Shown: positions 44,713-55,269 of the stretch, piece after piece
Numbering within the stretch: position 1 is the stretch's first letter
Layout of the letters: each line of letters begins with the position of its first letter
Source of the DNA: Chalciporus piperatus
Lineage: Eukaryota > Basidiomycota > Agaricomycetes > Boletales > Boletaceae
Length of the DNA: 64,000 bases
Assembly (NCBI GenBank): GCA_038093975.1
Contig: JBBPTG010000026.1
Location: forward strand, 1-64,000
Direction: 5' to 3'
Position numbers and translations under genes: made by a program
The notes under the pieces: model-generated
Seen by the model: only the letters and a program-made list of their open reading frames with translations
The model's database searches: none
Told to the model about the DNA's origin: nothing

Positions 44713-47461
44713 TCAAACGACTTCCAATATCTCCGCACGAATATCCTTTGCAACATTGCATCCAAGACCTGAGACGATGATCTCATGTTCGGCAGCAACT
44801 CGCTTGTACGTCCCGTCGGTCTGTCTGACGAGCAGTAGCGCGTTGAAAGGTTGTCCGAGGCGAGCAATCACCTGCAATGCCCGTGCGTATGTTTCCGATG
44901 GATCTGAAACTGAAGGGGCTTCCTCCACGAGTGAAGCATGAACGATCTCTGCATCGAGATCCAAGACACTGGCTGAGCCTGAGCTGATGGTCGAGATTGA
45001 ATCCGCGCCCGTGTCCGACTCATCTTCCGAGGCGACTCCGTCATCCGTATGGGACCGCGGAGGTGACGCATCCATGGGTGCACGAACACCAGTCTCTGGG
45101 GTTCCTTCAGTGGGAGCTTGTCATCCGTGGTGAACTCCACATCACCGAGCCAAGCCACCTTGGCGCGGTAGGTGTTTGTCTCGTTCTTGGTCAGAGTCCG
45201 AACACGGAATGGGAGGCATGGGAGAAGGAGACGGTGGTTCGTGAAGCATACTGGTTGCAGGCGGGTAATCCGGTCGTGAATGATCAATGCATCAATTTGT
45301 GAGAGCATCGTCCGAAGTTCAGCAGTACTGGACTCCGTATCAGCTCCTTCGAGAGTCGGAGGAGTGAACGTAGGTTGGGTGTAGACAGCAGGAGAAGCGG
45401 GAAGGCAGCTGTTGTATGCAGAGGATCGGCCTGTCCAGGAAAGAAGAGCCGGATCACCTGAACGCGCCACGATCTCCTCTAGAGCACAGCATTGACCGGC
45501 TTCTCTTTCGTGTTCGACCAATGAGTCGACCATCCTGACAAGAGTCTCCCCAACTTCCTTTATGCGTCCGGAGCGACACAAGGCCTCGCATAGACGGGTC
45601 CAAGCCGTGGTCTCTGTTTCGTGGAAGCTCCAACCAAATATCTATCAAAGTAGCAATATATTCAAATTGTGACTCGACACTGAAGATGGTGGCTTACAAG
45701 TGAGATCGTCGTAAGATGAGGACTCTCGTTGGTAGTTGGGCGGGCCGCGCCCTGCAGCGATCGTATGGCACTTTCGTAGTCACCCTTCTGCAGGTACATG
45801 TTTCCCAGGACCTGTGGTCGACGTGAATATTGACGTCGAGAGTCGGATGTGGTGTAGTACACATACCTGAATGCAATATGATCTCGTATCATCATCCGCA
45901 TCAGCAATCAAGCCAGTAAGACGAAATATGGCGTCTTCATGGTCTCCGCTGATAAATACAATGATGGACTGATGAAAAAAACTTGGTCACGACAAATGTT
46001 TAACACACTTTGATAACGAAAAGAAATTTGACCTCAATTGGATTGCAGACACAAAACGCAAAGTCGAACTCAGACAGTGCGATGTTTGTTTTACCTGCAC
46101 CAGTCAGTGCGATGGACTTCGCGATATGGCCTATGGGCGAAGGCTTAATCTGGAGGGACTGTACAAAGGCCAGTCAGCGCGAGCTGGCGGAACGAGAGAG
46201 GAGAAGCTACCATGTTAGCATCCTCGATGGCTGTGTTCCATTGTTTCAACTGCGCACGTATGAGTGCGCGATTTGCGAGTGTGTGATAGTTGGAAGTGCC
46301 AGTGAGCAGTTGCCTGATCTCTTCGGACAGGATTGTTTCAGTATTCTCTTGATCATCTTGTGTCAACCATGCCTCGAGGGCAGGAATACTCACTTCCATG
46401 AGTGGAGGTCGAGAAGAAGGTGGGGGTAGCTGAGATCAAGTTTTGAAGAAAAGCGCGATAAATCACGACACATAATCATTTGAGAAAACGAAAACTTACG
46501 AAGGCATTTGGAAGTATTTCATCGAGGCGATGAACCGAGATTGTGTTACCATGACCGCAAGCGAGATACTTCCCGTCTTGCGAGAGGATAATACAGGAGA
46601 TTGGTGTGGAGCATTGAAGAGTGGTACCAATCTGCTCGTGCGAGATGGGGTCCCAAAAGAACACTGAAGAACCCGCGGAACATGCTATGAAACTCCCATT
46701 AGTGACGATAGATACCTGCGACTCTACGTTTTGAATTGACCACGCAGGGTGTAAAGATGTGGATGTGTCGAGGCAAGTAATCTTCCGAGGTGATGCAGCG
46801 AAGAGCAGTTGGCCATCACGAGACCAGGAGAGAGGAGTAATTGGGTAAGACTTGACTTGAACTGGGACGTCGAACAGCTTGTTTCCGGTGTGAGAGTCGT
46901 AAACGCGGACAGAGGCACGATCAAATGTGGCCGTTGCGATACGATCTCCGGTAGGAGAAAACTTGACACTGACGACCCAATTGTCGTGCTGCAGGGGAGG
47001 AATAAGATTTTGTCCGGTCACGATACTGGATATCCGGACGGTCCTGTCGTACGATCCCGAGGCAACCCGTCTCGAGTCACCCGATGTATCTACCGTCCTC
47101 ACCCAATTCATGTGGTCCCTCATCTCCATGGCCTTTTCATGAGTACGAGCGTTCCAGACGATCATCTTGTTTCCTGCATCTCCGGTGATTATCCACCGAC
47201 CATTTCTTGACACGACTACAGCCAGCACGGTTCCCTCCGCAGACATGATCGATCCGACTTGGCGGGAGTCTTCAACCTTCCATCGGTAAATCCCGCCTCC
47301 ATCACCACCACCTACGATATCCTTTCCATCGACCGTAAGGGCGACTGAATATATGTGGTCTCCACTTGTAATTGTACTTGCTTTTGCACCGCGATTTTTG
47401 AAAACTATCAACATGGAAGGTTCGTATGTTGTGACAACTCGTACGCACCTGTCGTCGACAT
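44713..47461 (-). pseudogene. WD40-TPR-CTD family, copy 5 (one frameshift)
   Basis: Minus strand. Exons 47461-47449, 47404-46500, 46429-46211, 46158-46009, 45968-45867, 45811-45698 and 45641-44713 match the intact copy 4 almost one for one in length and phase. The propeller (HIYSVALTVDGKDIVGGGDG through KYLACGHGNTISVH) and four TPR exons are clean. In the last exon the frame that reads FVHPWMRHLR runs on out of phase, while the remainder (EDESDTGADS through ALQVIARLGQPFNALLL to EILEVV) is open in another frame; a single indel near 45070 explains this. The exon length, 929 nt, is not a multiple of three. A sequencing or assembly error would make this a second intact copy, so pseudogene status is provisional. 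All introns have GT donors. Confidence 0.75.
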
Positions 47462-48360
47462 GACCAGTGACGAACCCCCCAGGTATACAAAATGGTGAGA
47501 GAGGTTTGCGGCCGTCTAGTCGCCGTGCGTTTTACATGGGCACACCATGCACGTTTCCTGTTGCCTATTTGGAATCTGATCGGCGCAATTACCTCGTGTT
47601 CGTGGAGCAGTTCCCTTTCAGTATTGCATGCCGGAAGTTACGGTCAGCTTGAGTGCGACACTGTGCAACACCTCAAGAGAATGTCTGGGGTAACCGTGAC
47701 ACAGCCTGAGTGAGTGGAATCAATAAGCTGCGACCCGACTGAAACAGTTACGGACCGGTGGTTTCCCTTAAGATGTTGGCGGGTGTCACGAGTTGTGTGT
47801 AGGTCGTAGTCCCCCCCAGGCCAGACTCTTAGTTCGGAGCAGACGACGTTCTGTAGGTCGAGTTTGGGTTGAAGTGACCCCGGTGTCGACGGCCCAAAGC
47901 GTGGTAACTTGCGAGACGAAAAACTCAAACGAGTCACTGGCTCACGCCTGACTGAGAGTGCGGAAACGCAAAATAACGGAAAGCTTCAAGTTCAGTCGAG
48001 CATGTGTAGCGTATGTGTAACTGTTTCTAGCTCCACAGATCACATCAAAAAGAGGCTTGTCGCCAGCCTGGGCCTCAAGGCTCACCCTGACCCGATCGAA
48101 GATAGCTGCCCTCGCCGAAAACTACGCCAAGGAGTTTTTTGGACATAAGTATACGCTCCAACAACCCCAGTCACAGACCGATATGTGCAAGCTTGTCCAG
48201 ACTGTCCAGTGTCAACTTTCAAATCATACCAAAAGACTCGTCAAAAACTCATTACGTGACTATGCTGCTCGACCGACAGTGCTCGTCTCCTTCCCCGCCA
48301 AAACAGATTCGGTTCATCGAGCCTGCTCAAAAGACTAGCCGCAAACTTCCCCCACCGTTT
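47462..48360. other. spacer between head-to-head WD40-TPR copy 5 and a relic
   Basis: No gene recognised. It lies between two divergent 5' ends of the same family and so probably contains both promoters. Confidence 0.45.
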
Positions 48361-48960
48361 TGAATGCCTGGGAATTCGTCACTGGTGATGCGACGACTGT
48401 CAGGTGCGTACGAGTTGTCACAACACGTGAAGCTTCCATGTTGACAGCTTTCAAAAACTAGATTAGTCTCCCGTAGGCAGACACAAGAGTCGGGATGAAG
48501 ACAGGGAGATGTTACTATCTTCGCATGGACTGGCAAATCATCGTCGTACTACGGCTGTTTCCCCTCCACCCTCCCCGCTTACAGCCGGACTCCCTAGGAT
48601 TCCGTAGTGAGAAGGAACGACTGTCTTCCTTCACTCTTCGGTCTGTCTAGGGGAGACTATAGGATTCCATACCGACCCTCGATCCAAGTGAAATGGAAAC
48701 ACATACCACTCAGCTCAAGAGCCTATTGCCTAAAACGATGTAGAGCGTATTTATCCTCGACTCGGAGTCGTGAACCTTCCGGGTCCTTCTCACTGTACGT
48801 TTCGCCAATTGGCGGTTTCATCTCCCGTGGATCGTTTTCCTCGTCCTAAAAATCGGTCTAAACTACCACCGCCAAGCAACAATCGTATGAACCGTTGTCG
48901 CGCCAGAGCATCGGGACTGGGTTGCGTCAACATCACCTCAAAAAACTAACCAGGTTGACT
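48361..48960 (+). pseudogene. relic of a WD40-TPR-CTD gene, 5' end joined to CTD pieces
   Basis: At 48378-48470 the plus strand matches the leader, first exon and intron 1 of copy 5 (TTCGTCACTGGT, a GTGCGTACGAGTTGTCACAA block, CATGTTGACAG). The sequence then jumps directly to C-terminal-domain pieces: VTIFAWTGKSSSYYGCFPST (about 48512-48580), EMETHTTQLKSLL (about 48690), and VRFANWRFHLPWIVF (about 48790-48840). The propeller and TPRs are deleted and stops interrupt what remains. It points away from copy 5. Confidence 0.75.
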
Positions 48961-49432
48961 AGCACCGAGTCTCTCTCGACGACTCGTGTTGAAAAACCCC
49001 TGGATCAACTACATCACAGGTCGACACACGGTGACTGCTTTGGGCGATTATTTAGACTACATGGGGGTCGGATGTGGTATCCCAGATTTGTAGACTTCGT
49101 GTTTGATTCAGTCGATGCCAATGTCCGAAGATACATCTCGCCGAACTCTTGAATCGCTCGACCTAAGCTCGACCACCTTGAACCCCACCTTGAACCCCGA
49201 CTCACATGACCTTCGCAAATGGTCTTATACAGTCGAGAGCGTACAGGCTCGCTTCCATGTCAACACCCCGCCAGCGCCCAGGCAGGCCCAGGCCCCACCC
49301 GTCCAAAGGTTCGATTCCGAGGAACTCCGACTGCCTAGTATGTATTACAGTGCCATATTAGCGCCTGGCCAGACATGAGGCGGGAAAGTGGTACTCGCTT
49401 CCCGCCGACACTAGTCCTCCACATTTACTACC
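48961..49432. other. intergenic region
   Basis: No gene recognised; it may include more decayed C-terminal-domain sequence of the relic to its left. Confidence 0.35.
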
Positions 49433-50861
49433 ATGGGTGACACTCTCCAGGATGTGTATGCAAAATACATGCAACAGTGTTATGGCTACCCACTGCGTAT
49501 TCCAGAACCGAACCCCACCCTCCCGGAAGACTATCAGGATGAAGGGTTCCAGGTTGGGGACGTTGGCATACTGGACGCCACGGGCAGGTTCCATGTCTTG
49601 TTCAATATATGCAAAGGCCAGCACAACGTTCTCCACAAGAAAGGTGTTCCTGACAACTTTCAACCCACCACGCTCGACATCGCAAACGATGTTAGTGTTA
49701 CTCATAACGCTATCTCTCCATGCGTTATCTCCTCTCCAGGAATAAAGCGGATCCTCCATTCCGACAAATCAAGGTACCACCCAGGCTGAAGCGCCGACTC
49801 CCGAAGAGATTGATCTAGGCTGATGATCTCGTCAGGCCAGTCGATTATGAATTCAACTCGACCTCCTCCGCTGGCGCTATTCTTATTCTCCCATATGGTG
49901 CCACCTCATACGAGCTTAAAACGAAGGAGCGATTTCGAACGGTGGCAACCGGAAATGCGCTCGATTGGTATGAGTTCGCTAAGAAGCTCTACGGTGGCGA
50001 CGTTCCCGATAGCTCACTCTACCTCATAACTGGCCTTTACAAGACTAGCTCCTGGTCTCTCGGTTCGTTCAGTAACCCTCCAGATGTCACAGGGAAAATA
50101 TTGGCACGAAAGGACGAGAAAAACACCAGCCTCAATCTTTACCTATTGGAATTCGAATTTCATGCCTATCCTCGTCATGGTCCTACAGATAATGCCGTTG
50201 ACGCAGGGCGCTTCAATCAAACTGTATTCATAACGGGATTCAAGATTACCGCGAGGGGGTGGGGGCAGGATCCCATAGTTCACTCGATTACTCAACCGCA
50301 GAGCGTTTGGCTCATGCTGCTTTTAGACCTTCTGGGTCTATTCACGGGTTTCTTCAGTTGGTGGCGTAGGACTCCAAATGGCCTCAGACAAAATGATGAC
50401 CCCATCCGTGAGTTGTCGATGTCTACTAGAGCTTCCGGCGACCTGATCACGACTGCAGACATGGTACACAACCCAAGGTTATCCCAGGCTGGTGGCTTAT
50501 TCGAATTCCTGTCTCTCCGAACACTGACCAGTTCGACAGCCTTTTCACCCCTCCGATGCCATCAATCGTTTTCTCTTGAGTAAGGTTTGCCTAACATGAT
50601 AACACCGCGGGACTATGCTGAATTTCTGACGACATCGGTCAGAGTCCAAATGCAAGGTTTGCTATTACACATGATAGCCAATGGATGGATATGATGAAGG
50701 TAGTTTGTTCATTGCAGTTGACTCCTCTTCCTTACATCTTACCTGTTCCCTAGGAAGGATTGACGCACGAGGACCTTCTCCAAGAGGACCGCTTGGGGGC
50801 ATTCATAACGCGATCCTATACCCTCTCCGTTGACTCGGAACATGGAGATAGTGGGTTCTGA
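49433..50861 (+). CDS. conserved agaricomycete protein of unknown function
   Basis: It starts MGDTLQDVYAKYMQQCYGYP. The first exon carries LRIPEPNPTLPEDY and GFQVGDVGILDATGRFHVLFNICK. A later part reads YEFNSTSSAGAILILPYGAT, WYEFAKKLYG, SLYLITGLYKTSSWSLGSFS and GRFNQTVFITGFKI. Near 50560 is FHPSDAINRFLL, then ARFAITHDSQWMDMM and a last exon from 50756 to the stop at 50861. I remember this set of motifs (GDVG, LFNIC, STSSEGAIL, LYLVTG.KT.SW) from a large, uncharacterised agaricomycete family that often lies near NLR-like and TPR genes. No catalytic role is known to me. Some exon junctions, especially 49690-49840, were not resolved and may hide a lesion. Confidence 0.6.
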
Positions 50862-51037
50862 CATTCTTGATCGCCAGACACTTCTGATTGTTCCATAGCT
50901 GCCGTGTTTCTGCGACGCAATATGTGCGTCTTACCATTTTGTATACGTTCAGGGATGTTGAAGACTTCAACAGTGATGGTATTACGGACCGCGTTTCCTC
51001 TATCGTTGACCCAAATGCTGCATCGCACGATCTTGAG

Positions 51038-54000
51038 ATGTCGGACACCATCTCCGAGGCTGAGGCTTCGCCCCCACCCACTCCTGATGTGGAGATCTCG
51101 CCCTCTACTACACCCTCGCTCGAGATGTCATCTCCTACCACATCTGAGCTTGATTTTTCGCGCCCTCCTACACCCTCGCTGGATGATTCAAGAATTATCA
51201 TTACACGCACGTGCCTATTTCTTCAGAGTCCTTGGAGAAGCCTAACAATCTTCCTACAGGCATCCGTGCTCAAAATATACCCTCTGGCCTCAAGCGAATA
51301 CCAGTCGGTCTTTACGTTTCAGTCCAGTTCGACGGCGTCCAACGAAGGACTTCAAACAAGCCTATACGGTTGAACGATAATGGTATCGAATGGGAGGATC
51401 GAATTCTGTTGTGCGTTTACCATCTTCTGCCTACCGCATGCTGGTGTTGACCGTTTCTAGGCCCTCTGAAGCGTTTCACAAGGTTCGATTCATGGTTCAC
51501 GCCTCCTTCGAATCAGAACCGATGTTGGGAAAGGGGGAGATTCTCTATACATCAGAAAGTCGCGTGGAGGAATTGGTCGGTGGCACACATTGTAAGTAAA
51601 ACCCTCTCAGTTGATAAACTGGATCGTAAGATACTAACGACGATGTAGTGATCACGTTCTCCCAGGGAGAATCACGGACGGCAGCTCCCAATCCCTCACT
51701 ACTCATTACCCTAGGACGCTGGTATTCGAACCATCTGGCAGGAGTCAAAAGCGGCGACGATAGTAATGTGATTGGACCTGTACACGCCCTCAGTTCTCCT
51801 TGATTGACCATCCATTGTTGGCAGTTGGACCTGGAAGAATCTTCGGACCTCGTTCGCAAGACAGATTCAGGGAATGAAGCTCTCCTCCGCTACTATGATG
51901 GATACGAGAGAGAAGATCTCGAGAGCGCTCTCCGACATTTCAAATGCGCTTGGACAAGCTGTCCCTTGATGCCTCGATGTCGTGCGGTGGTGCTTGTCAA
52001 CCTCGCGAAGGCAAAGCTCATCAGCTATCGGGTTAACCCGACGAGCGACAACCTCGACGAGTCCATCGCGCTGTATCGAGAGGCCCTCAATCTGCGCCCC
52101 CCTGGTCATCCGGACAAACCATCGACGTTACTACAGCTCGCCCAAGCTTTGTTGTTCCGCTACGAGAAACAGCCTGAGGGATGCAAGGGATCCGTTGCAG
52201 AGGAGATCAATGAGGTCATCGGAGCCGCCAAGCTCCAGGATTCCAGTGAAGGCAGTCACGAAGGCCGAGCTGCAGACCTCGTGCTCGAAACGCTGATGCG
52301 ATGCCGAATTCTAAACTCTGGAAGCTTGGACGAACTAGATGGGTTGGTCCGGACTTTGAAACAAAGCGCGATGATACCTCCAGACGGTTACTTTGACAGA
52401 TCGCAACGGTTAATCAACCTTTGCTCTGCGCTGTGGAGACGGTATGAGATGCGCGGTGGACTCTCTGATCTCCAAGACTCGATGGAGAGAAGCAACCAAG
52501 CCTTAGACCTTCTTCCGGGTCGTCATCCCGACAGGGTTTCGTGCTTAAAAATCCTCGATGCCGCGTTATGGAGACTCTTTGAGCTCCACGGAGACCTTTG
52601 TGACCTCGAAAAATCGATTGCAGTGGCCGAAGAGGCTTTGCAGCTCATACCGGAGGGACATCCTGAACGTCCGTACTGGGCCACTAGTGAGTTGCTCGAT
52701 TACATTTTCTGTTCATGCACACTGAACGCGAAGCTCAGATTTGACAAACTATCGTGCTGAGATGTCGGAAAGATTGGGAGACACTGCCTTTGAGGCTGGG
52801 AGATATAATGAGGCGATTGCACAATACTCTCTGACCATAATTTTACGATCCACACCCTCAACTCCCGAAACCCCCATGGACGATACTTCTACAAGGACAA
52901 AGCCATAATGCTATACAATGTTGATATCCGAGTCTGAGTCCGAAGTAGGTTATGGATACATTACCGTGACAATGCTATCAATCCAATATACCTATTCTCT
53001 TCTCGACTACTCGTGTGCATGAGTCTCTTGCTTGGGACAACTTGATCGAAACACAAACTTGAATATTGAATGCCGCTTGAAGATCTGAATGGTTGATGCT
53101 GACTCTCCCACTGGCGGGCCTGCCGACTCCCAAATGGAGCAATTTCCCTAGTCGGACCTGGCAACTTGAAGGAGTCCAACGAGTTGATTGCCTAGGACCG
53201 CACAAGCATCAGTGATCCTCCCTCCTCATCAAAACTCATCGTTATAGTGAACAAATGCAGGGTGATGGATGGAACCTGTCACCTAGCACCAACCGCTTAG
53301 CCAACCTTTACATCAAGCGAAGCAAAGCAGCCGAGGAAATCGACCAACTCGATCTTGCGTTTGAGGATGCGAACAAGGTATGGCAACTTTAGAATTACTT
53401 CGAGCATTGTCTAACCAGGCCAAATCACAGGCGCTAGAATTGGACCCTCGGTCACTTCAGGCTTACGAGAGGAAGGTGGCCGTGCAGTACGCGAAAGCGG
53501 AATACGACTATTCAGTCTTACGCACTCGTGGTTAGTGGACTAGGTATCTAGGCGAAGCTGACGATTTTATACTGATGACTCGGACTGCCAGACGAGAAGG
53601 CGGAGGCTATCAGGAAGTCTATCAGCGGGGCCATTAAGCACTGGCCACCCATGCTCATCAATACCCACACTGGTCGTGGGTGTAACCGACAACAGCAGGA
53701 ACTTGCATTCGAGGACCTCTCCCCATTCAAGGAGTATCTATCCTCCGATACACCCACACCACAGATCAGAAAATCCCTCATCGCAGCGATGAAGAAATAC
53801 TGCAGATATGCCATGCTCTCGCATGCATGGGAGGGAGAAAAGTCTGTGTTCGAAGCGATCGGAGCGCAGTCTCTGTACGACCTATCGTCCCCAGCTTACA
53901 TCGACAAACTGCGACGCTTTTGTGATGTCGTCCGCGAAGCTGGATGTTATTGGGCATGGTCCGATACATCCTGCATGAAGGTTGTTGAACAAAGCCACGG

Positions 54001-55164
54001 TCACGGTTTTTACGATGAAGAGGTAGAGTCGCCGAGGTCCCTTTACGATTGGTACAAGCACGCATGGCGTACCATAGTTCTTCTCCGCGGCATGAAGAAC
54101 ACATCGCTCCCTGTCTCTGTGAAGAACAGCATTTGGTTAACTCGGTCGTGGACCATTCATGAATACGTGGCCGCCCCCTTTGTTTGGTTTTACACTGATG
54201 ATTGGAAGCCGTATCGTGACTTGGGGTCTTCCAATCACAAATATTCATCCATCGTTGTCGCGGAGATCCAGGAGGAAACCAAAGTTTCTGCGGAGACCCT
54301 GCATAAACTTCAATCCGGGATTACTGACGTGCGCGTGAAGCTGCAATTGGCTGCGCCTCGCCACGTAACTATACCGGAAGATGCTGCATATTCCTTGTTC
54401 CCTTTGTTCGATATCTCCATTCACACGAAGTTTGGTGAGGGGACAGCAAACGCTGTCGGGCGCCTCTTGGAGTACCTCATAACTCGCTCCAAGGACGTGG
54501 TCGTCCTCGATTGGATAGGGGATCCTGGCGAACACAATTCTTGTCTTCCCAGCAACCTCCGACCATACAGCATCATGCAGCACCATGTACCGTCACCCGT
54601 GGCGGACATCCCAGCTCACTTCCCAGAATTGGACACCGGCGCCATCCTCTTGTACAAGCGACTCGTAGCTCTCGGAGCGCCGTTTATGGTAGACAGGCGA
54701 CTACGTCTTCCTTGCATCACGTTTCGTGTTAACCTGCAAGTCGTTGAGGTTGGCGTGTATCGTTTGAAAATGCGTGGTCTCGGGGACGTGGAGATTAGGA
54801 CGATGGACGAACTATCTACCATGTCAAAGGACCTTGTGTTCGTCCATCCCTGGATCCGTGCGCTTCTCGGTTCCACCACCCAACAAACTGATGGTGAGAC
54901 TCCTGAAGGTGAGCGCGATCCATCCGTCTGAATGCACGAACGGACCCTGACCCATACTTCCTAGAAGATAGTTCAGACGAGAGGACCAAAGCTCTGCAAC
55001 TTGCGGCACGCCTCCGGCAAGAGTTTGGGGGATTATTGCTGAGAGAGGTATCACCAAATGAGTACAAGAGGGTCGCAGCCGACACGAGTATCAGGGTGCA
55101 ACTATTGGAGGACACATCTTTTGCTCGACTATTGGAGAACGTGCATACACTTGATGTAATCTGA
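51038..55164 (+). CDS. C2-like / TPR / HET-domain protein
   Basis: From about 51270 a C2-like beta-sandwich reads IPSGLKRIPVGLYVSVQFDG through SRTAAPNPSLLITLGRW. Long TPR-type repeats follow (51830-52686: NLAKAKLISYR, SIALYREALNLRPPGHPDKP, SLCSALWRRYE-like units). A 52-nt intron (52687-52738) joins these in frame to a second TPR block starting SERLGDTAFEAGRYNEAI. About 370 bp of non-TPR sequence (52880-53250) interrupts that block, then YIKRSKAAEEIDQLDLAFED resumes. The HET domain lies at about 53800-54215 (RYAMLSHAWEG, YWAWSDTSC, WLTRSWTIHEYVAAPFVWFY). The C-terminal domain (HNSCLPSNLRPY, DLVFVHPWIRALL, and after an intron at 54909-54964 ALQLAARL, YKRVAAD) matches that of the WD40-TPR family. 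HET domains trigger incompatibility cell death in fungi. Whether the C2-TPR and TPR-HET halves are one gene or two, and whether the 370-bp insert breaks it, is uncertain. The true start is also unsure; 51038 is the first ATG that fits. Confidence 0.65.
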
Positions 55165-55269
55165 CTGAGGAACGCGCGCCGGGGCCTGGAATTATGCCAA
55201 TATTCCTACTGTTACTCCGACATCTCTTGAATGAAATGTACTTATACGAACGTACTAGGCAGGGTTGAG

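Noticed and set aside
45010..45080. A small intron to explain the frame change in WD40-TPR copy 5
   Set aside because: No GT...AG pair of plausible length flanks the site and the other copies have no intron there; an indel is simpler.
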